From assembly GCA_946965045.2 (NCBI GenBank), contig OX337228.1, forward strand, positions 124,001 to 188,000: a stretch of 64,000 bases of DNA, given 5' to 3'. Made by a program: the position numbers and the translations under genes. The DNA comes from Epithemia pelagica (Eukaryota > Bacillariophyta > Bacillariophyceae > Surirellales > Surirellaceae). Under the pieces are notes generated by a model. The model had not been told where the DNA came from, made no database searches, and saw nothing but the letters and a program-made list of their open reading frames with translations. Below are positions 58,924-64,000 of this stretch, one piece after another (within the stretch, counting starts at the first letter, position 1; each line of letters begins with the position of its first letter).

Positions 58924-60089
58924 TCTGATATTCTCTCGTGTTTGGATCGCTCTCTCACACTCTCGTTTCAAAGCCCCATCAACAGGAAGAAGAACAACAA
59001 CGGCGATGGATGGCACCGCTCTGCTCCGTCCGCGTTGGTGTTGTTTTTGGGTCCTCTTTGCGTTTTGAAAAACTTGTATTCAACCCCAAGTTTTTGCTTC
59101 CACGACGGTACCTAAAATTTTTCGTGGTCGGTTTGGCGGCGTGCCGGGTCGATACAAGAATGCCCTCTCTCCTTATTTACTACATAGAAGAGCTCTTGGG
59201 GGTGCGCCACCCCGTTGGAATTTTGTACGGTCGTATAAAACGAGAGAGAACTTGGTACAGTACAGCGCATCCGTTCCCTTTCTGAAAAATCTCAGACTCG
59301 CCTCCTTCCGGACGGCCGTTGAATACTGGGATGGAGCACCTCGATGGCTCTCATTCGTATTGTTGGGATTGTGTCTACGGGTCAAAAGAGAGCACATCGT
59401 TGGTCTGTCGTGTGATGAGTGCGTGGGAATCCGAAAAACTTGAGTGTGTCCCCGTGCGCGATGTCTTCCGCCGTACTCGCTGAACCACATAAAACTCTTT
59501 GGCTCAAGCCGTTGCGCGCCTGCGGTCCTTAAATCTCGTAGTCCATCCCTTGTCTTGATCCTGTACCGTAAGAGCAGGACGGCATTCCGAACACGTGTTT
59601 CGCTCCCGTAAGTATCCTTGTGCAGTCTTGGTCCTGGTACCGAAAACGACGGATGGACAGTTCGGACGTCTGGCTGTCTCTCCACAACCGAAGGTCGATC
59701 CCCGCCCGGGAACGGGAAAAGTCGGCAATGAAAAGGCGGCACAGCGATATATTCAAGTCTTGTATATGTGTGCCGTATAGTCATCATTCATCGGTTCCAT
59801 TTACACCAAATAAGGAACCCAACTCTTGTTGTTGTGGTGGGGTGGTGGATGCGTTCTACCAACCATTGTTGATTGACAAACGGATCCTCCTCCTCCTCTT
59901 TTTCCAAGAATTCAGAGACGAAGCAAAGACTCACCAGAAGATAGGCGAGTCTCTCGCCTATACGCTATACGAATCATACTGTAGTAAAATATAATATTCG
60001 AGAGAGAGAGAGCCGCCACTACTCCAAACGCACAGATCAGATCCAACGTCCTTCTTTTGAATTCATTCCCAAGAAAGAACACAACCAAA
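58924..60089. other. divergent intergenic region
   Basis: Shared upstream region of the minus-strand gene at 58923 and the plus-strand gene at 60090. Open frames on both strands (for example 59173-59787 minus) lack protein-like composition. A 9-bp stem (59941-59949 with 59953-59961) and a GA-repeat at about 60000-60012 lie near the plus-strand start. Confidence 0.45.
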
Positions 60090-61989
60090 ATGTCGTCGGA
60101 AGAAGCCGATTTGTTGCGGGAAATGGTGGCCGATCGGGATCGTCGCATTGCCTTGGTCAAACAAAAGACGGTCGATTTGAGTGACAAGCAACAACGCTTG
60201 TTGGATGACTTGGATACGGCCACGGAACAGTCGGCCCGGCAACAAATTACCCATCAAACGGCCAAGACGCGACTCTTGCATGCCCATCAAACGGCCGTCG
60301 AACACTTGCAGGCTGTGCAATTGGATTTGCACAAGCAAGGCACGAGTTTGGCCGCCTATGCCAATACCTTGCAACAAGATTTGAGTGGCAGCAGTGATGG
60401 CATTCGACCCGTCGGCGGCGCCGACAATAGTATTGATGCCAATGCCGTCATGCGCATCCAAGCGCAATTGTGCAAGGCCATGCACAGCATGGGCATTTTG
60501 GATCATCAATTGGAATTGACGACGCGACTCACCGAAGAACGGACCAAATTACTACAAACAGTCAAGCAAGAACAATTGGAAAGTCAATCGCAATTGGAAT
60601 TGTCCTTGTTGAATCAAATGATGCAAGCCGATACCGACAAACGACAAGTCGAAAAGGATTGCAAACAACAAGTGTCGAGTTTGAATCGACAAATCAAAAC
60701 ACTCAAACGACAAATTGAAGAAGACGAGGATGAGGAAGACGAAGAAGAAGAGGGCAAGAAGGATGCAACAACAAACAACAACAACGAGGACGAGACGGAA
60801 GGCAATGGCGACGACGAGGACGACGACGAAGATGCGGAAGAACTCAAGGCCAAGCAAGATTTGCAACAGTTGCTGGAACAACGACGAACGCAAGTGGCCG
60901 AATTGGAAAAGCAATTGGATGGACAAGAAGAAACCTTGGCACAATTGCGGAGTCAATTGGGCAGTGAAACGGCACAAGCCCAGGCCCAACCGGAAGCTCG
61001 ACCACCCCCACCCAAACATGCACCCCCACCGGTCCCCTCGACGGATGACGACGAGGACGATGAGAATGCCATGGATACGGACGATGAAGAGGAATTGATA
61101 CAGCAACAACAACAGCAACAACAAGATTTAATGGCGGCACGATTGGCCCAAGTCATGGAAAATGCCAAATTGGAAGATGTCGAAAAAGAAACCACGGCCG
61201 TGTCCGAATTGGATTTGTTGAAAATGGCACAAACGCGATTGTCGGCCGGGGCAGCGAATGCCGCACTGGACGAGGACGACGACGACGAAGAAGATTCGGA
61301 CGAGGAAGATTCGGACGAGGAGGAGGAAGAGTCCGAAGAGGAGGAAGAAGAAGATACGGATGACTATGACAATGACGCGCCACATGGAGAACCATCCGCA
61401 CCATCACCACCGGCCTCACCCATGCCGGTCGATCCTCCCCCACCACCTCCACCGGCCGACGATCCACCAACCCCACCACCAGGCACGGAAGAAAGCACTC
61501 CAACCACCACAACCACAACGGACGACGCAGCAGACGACGACACTGACGACGGAGAAGAAGAAGAAGAAGAACGTGCGTCCCCTTCTCCACCACCGCCTCC
61601 ATCGGCTACGCAGTCGGAAGAAGAAGCAGCAGCAGCAGCAGAACCTCGTGCTTCGCCACCGCCACCCGAGGACGAAGCAGAAGAAGAAGAAGAAGAACCA
61701 CCAAAGGCTGAACCAACCACCACCACGAAGAGTACCGAACCAGAAACCAATGACGATCCAGAACCAACTGACACGGAACAAGACGAACCAAAAGACGACG
61801 GAGCGAAACCAGACAATGTTGCCGCTAATGACGACGACGACGACCAAAATAAGGTGGAACCAAGCGAGGTGGCAGCATTGACCAACGACGACGACGACGA
61901 CGACAACGAGCCACCAGCACAGATGGCGGACCAAGAGAAAGAGCCACAACAACAAGAAGAAGAAGATGACAGTCCCAAGGAAGGTGTAG

Positions 61990-62021
<32 letters not shown>

Positions 62022-62045
62022 GCAGCAACGGATGCGGAATCCTAA
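60090..62045 (+). CDS. coiled-coil protein with acidic/Pro-rich tail
   Basis: A 651-aa protein from the ATG at 60090 (context accaaaATG). Residues about 1-220 form a long coiled coil (REMVADRDRRIALVKQKTVDL, LEQRRTQVAELEKQL) broken by a Gly/Ser/Asp loop near 105. From about 225 it alternates acidic runs (Asp/Glu blocks), a second coiled-coil piece near 265-300, poly-Gln and Pro-rich stretches, and it ends in poly-Glu and ATDAES. No enzyme motif, signal peptide or membrane segment is visible. Such proteins are usually scaffold or chromatin-associated, but composition alone does not show which. The low-complexity DNA makes all other frames open, so the long overlapping frames here are shadows. 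Confidence 0.72.
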
Positions 62046-62673
62046 CGGTTCTCGTCTCCGACCAACTGACCACAACCTCAACAACAGGAACAAGGGGAGG
62101 CCTCTCTAGCATTACAGTAAGGTATACATAGGAGAAGAGGGTTTGCTGACTGCAACACAAGGACAAGAATGGAATGTGCCAAACTAGTGAGACATTATAT
62201 TCGTTGGTATATACCTACTATAGAGATTGTGAACTGTCGTTTGACTGGACGAGCATTGTGGCGAGATAGATCAATCGTAACAGCAAGCCTTGGTCTCTCT
62301 GTTCGTCGCAAAGAGGGGTCGTTGCTAAGTCGCATTTATGCCAACGGGGGAGAGCATGAACGCACCCAAAACCAAAGGATGACTTTTGGGGGGCATTCCC
62401 TCGGGGTTCGGTCATTCGTGTCTTTTTTTTGTGGGTGGTGGTTGTGGTGTGTTTGGTTGGATGGAATGATCATACGAGACAAAACCTTTTGGGCACGTCG
62501 ATCCTACTGATTTCAAGGTTCTTTTACTCTCGTTTCAGAGGTTTCTCCCTTCTTTGTGTGGATCTTTGGTCGTTGCTGTTGGACTTGTGTGGTTTGTAGG
62601 AATCCATTCTGTTTGGCCAAGAAGGGTTCTCTCGCACAACACACAACCACACACCCTGCATACTAGAATCATC
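62046..62673. other. intergenic, no gene seen
   Basis: Short open frames only; probably the 3' end of the preceding gene and the promoter of the next. Confidence 0.4.
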
Positions 62674-64000
62674 ATGTGGGGAGGCTTGAGTGATTTGGCC
62701 AAAAAGGCGGAAGAAGCAGCAGCCGCGGCGCAACAAGCGGCTGCCGATGCTGCCTCGTCGTCGGCGACCAGCTCCTCGTGGGTACGTCGTTTGTCGTGGT
62801 TGTCTTTTTGTAGTGTTGTGGTGGTTGTGGAATGGAAAGAGCCTGTATTGTTTGTGACATGAGTTTCTCCTGTAATACAGTCTCTCTCATTTTTCTCTCT
62901 CTCATGATTGTCGGTTTATTAATTTGTTTTGGGATTGGATTGGATTTAACTCGAAACAGACGACATCGGGCTTGTTCAATTTGGATGCCATGCAAGCCAC
63001 CACCACAACAACCACAACCGCAAGCAGTGCCACGGAGGCATCCCTTTTCACCGAATCCGCATCTACGATTACACCCAGCAATACCTCCACACCAGCGTCC
63101 TCTCCCTTGTTTTCGTTTTCGCCGCCCTCGTCTTCCACGACGACAACAAGGACCACCAACCATGACAACCCTAATACTTTGGCAGCCACAGTTGTTGTCT
63201 CTCAGGATAATAAGGAACCAGAAGCGACAAAAGCAGCAACCGAAGAAGAAGAAGACGGATGGGCGGATGACTTTGATAAAGGAGTCGTGGACGACGACGA
63301 CGAAGAAGAAGAACAACCACCCATGAAGGACCCAACAATGCATCATGCCTCGGACCCTTCAACTCACGCGTCGTTGCCAAATCCTTCGAACGACAATGGC
63401 AACGATAACAACGACACTACTACCAACGAACAATTGCCAACAGCAGCAGCAACAACAACAACAACAACAACAACGAGTCCTGGTGTGCAGAACGACGAGT
63501 CCTCCTCCCCACCTCCCCGGAACGAATCCCAACTACATCCATCACCAAAGCCATTCGTAGAGGACGCGACCGTCGAGACACCCGCACAACACGAGCCAGT
63601 TCCACAACCAACCATCAGCACCTCCACGATGGAACCATCAGCATCACCATCAGTCGTGGACCGAGAGGCCCAACCACCACAGCCACCAGCAGCTCTGATT
63701 CCGGACGACGAGGATACGCACAATGACACAAAAAAGAAGAATGAGGAGGAGAAGGAAGGTAATATGAACCAGTCCAGTGTCGTGGACTCATGTGATTTGG
63801 ACGAGAATCCCCAAGCAACCATCACCACCAGTCCAGCAGAACCCGGATCCAACGAACCAACAACCGCACAGGAGCAGAACCAGGACATCAACAACGACGA
63901 TGATAATATCGACAAAGCAAAGAATGTGGACGTGGACGTAGACGCCGAGGCAGCTTCCAGGACCGATTCTGTCCCCCCAACAACAAGCGATCCCTACAAT
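62674..64000 (+). CDS. spliced gene, 5' part, golgin-like start
   Basis: Exon 1 is 62674-62781 (MWGGLSDLAKKAEEAAAAAQ...), the intron is 62782-62959 and exon 2 starts at 62960 (TTSGLFNLDAM) and stays open to the window end, so the gene is partial. The visible 380 or so residues are an amphipathic Ala-rich helix, then a disordered Thr/Ser/Pro/Gln and acidic region with EEEEDGWADDFDKGVVDD near residue 130. A short amphipathic start followed by W/F motifs in acidic context is common in golgin or TMF-type Golgi tethers and in trafficking adaptors; that is only suggestive and the coiled coil that would support it lies outside the window. Confidence 0.6.
62782..62959 (+). other. 178-bp GT-AG intron
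   Basis: Donor GTACGT at 62782 and acceptor AACAG ending at 62959; removing it keeps the frame open to the window end, while reading through stops at 62862. Confidence 0.6.

Noticed and set aside
59173-59787. 204-codon minus-strand frame
   Set aside because: Composition is unlike a protein, both strands are open here, and it sits in a divergent promoter region.
61364-62166. Long open frames opposite the acidic coiled-coil gene (poly-Ser, poly-Phe/Leu)
   Set aside because: They are the complements of Asp/Glu and Pro repeat codons, expected for low-complexity DNA.
62169-62510. 113-codon frame between the last two genes
   Set aside because: No domain, signal or composition supporting a protein; isolated between a 3' end and a promoter.
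1-64000. CRISPR arrays, rRNA or tRNA genes, bacterial operons
   Set aside because: No regularly spaced direct repeats, no rRNA-like sequence and no convincing cloverleaf was found on reading through; short hairpins present lack tRNA features.

Overview
The window looks like nuclear DNA of a diatom, probably a raphid pennate. The evidence is indirect: short GT-AG introns (63 and 178 bp), intron-poor genes with long disordered Ser/Thr/Pro/Gln and acidic tracts, stroma-free type I membrane proteins, and a Ty1/copia element whose Gag and protease motif resemble diatom CoDi elements. No rRNA, tRNA, CRISPR or bacterial operon structure was seen. Species assignment is inference.

Layout. 0.3-0.74 kb: a small protein with a myristoylation-type N-terminus. 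1.3-29.4 kb: five tandem same-strand paralogs of a large 2-oxoglutarate/Fe(II) oxygenase with C-terminal helical repeats; a sixth lies at 43.9-47.7 kb. Paralogs 2, 3, 4 and 6 are open; paralog 1 has two compensating frameshifts and paralog 5 has nonsense codons. They differ in number of helical repeat units (3,3,3,1,1,2) and in active-site residues.

Between paralogs 4 and 5 sits a nested pair of mobile elements. A 500-bp MITE (25728-26227, 40-bp inverted ends, TTA target duplication) carries in its left target site a 6,991-bp DNA transposon (18735-25725, 31-bp terminal inverted repeats, TA duplication). The transposon encodes a DDE transposase, a SET-domain protein, a basic spliced protein and a 168-aa unknown. 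This SET-carrying transposon is the most novel object in the window.

30-42 kb: a family of signal-peptide/single-pass membrane proteins with a shared cytoplasmic domain (two intact members, one frame-shifted, one fragment), interrupted by a frame-shifted nuclease-like/kinase-like gene, a frame-shifted Uma2-like gene and a perfect 100-bp palindrome at 36965-37064. 42.3-43.4 kb: an EF-hand, tail-anchored protein.

47989-55399: a young copia-type LTR retrotransposon on the minus strand (240-bp LTRs, one difference), with gag and pol in the same frame separated by one UGA and with a probable frameshift near the gag start. 55.6-64 kb: a zinc-finger-like nuclear protein, a coiled-coil/acidic protein and the 5' part of a spliced gene that runs off the window. 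Overall this is a duplication-rich, transposon-rich region: an expanding and decaying oxygenase array, an expanding membrane-protein family, and at least three classes of mobile element.
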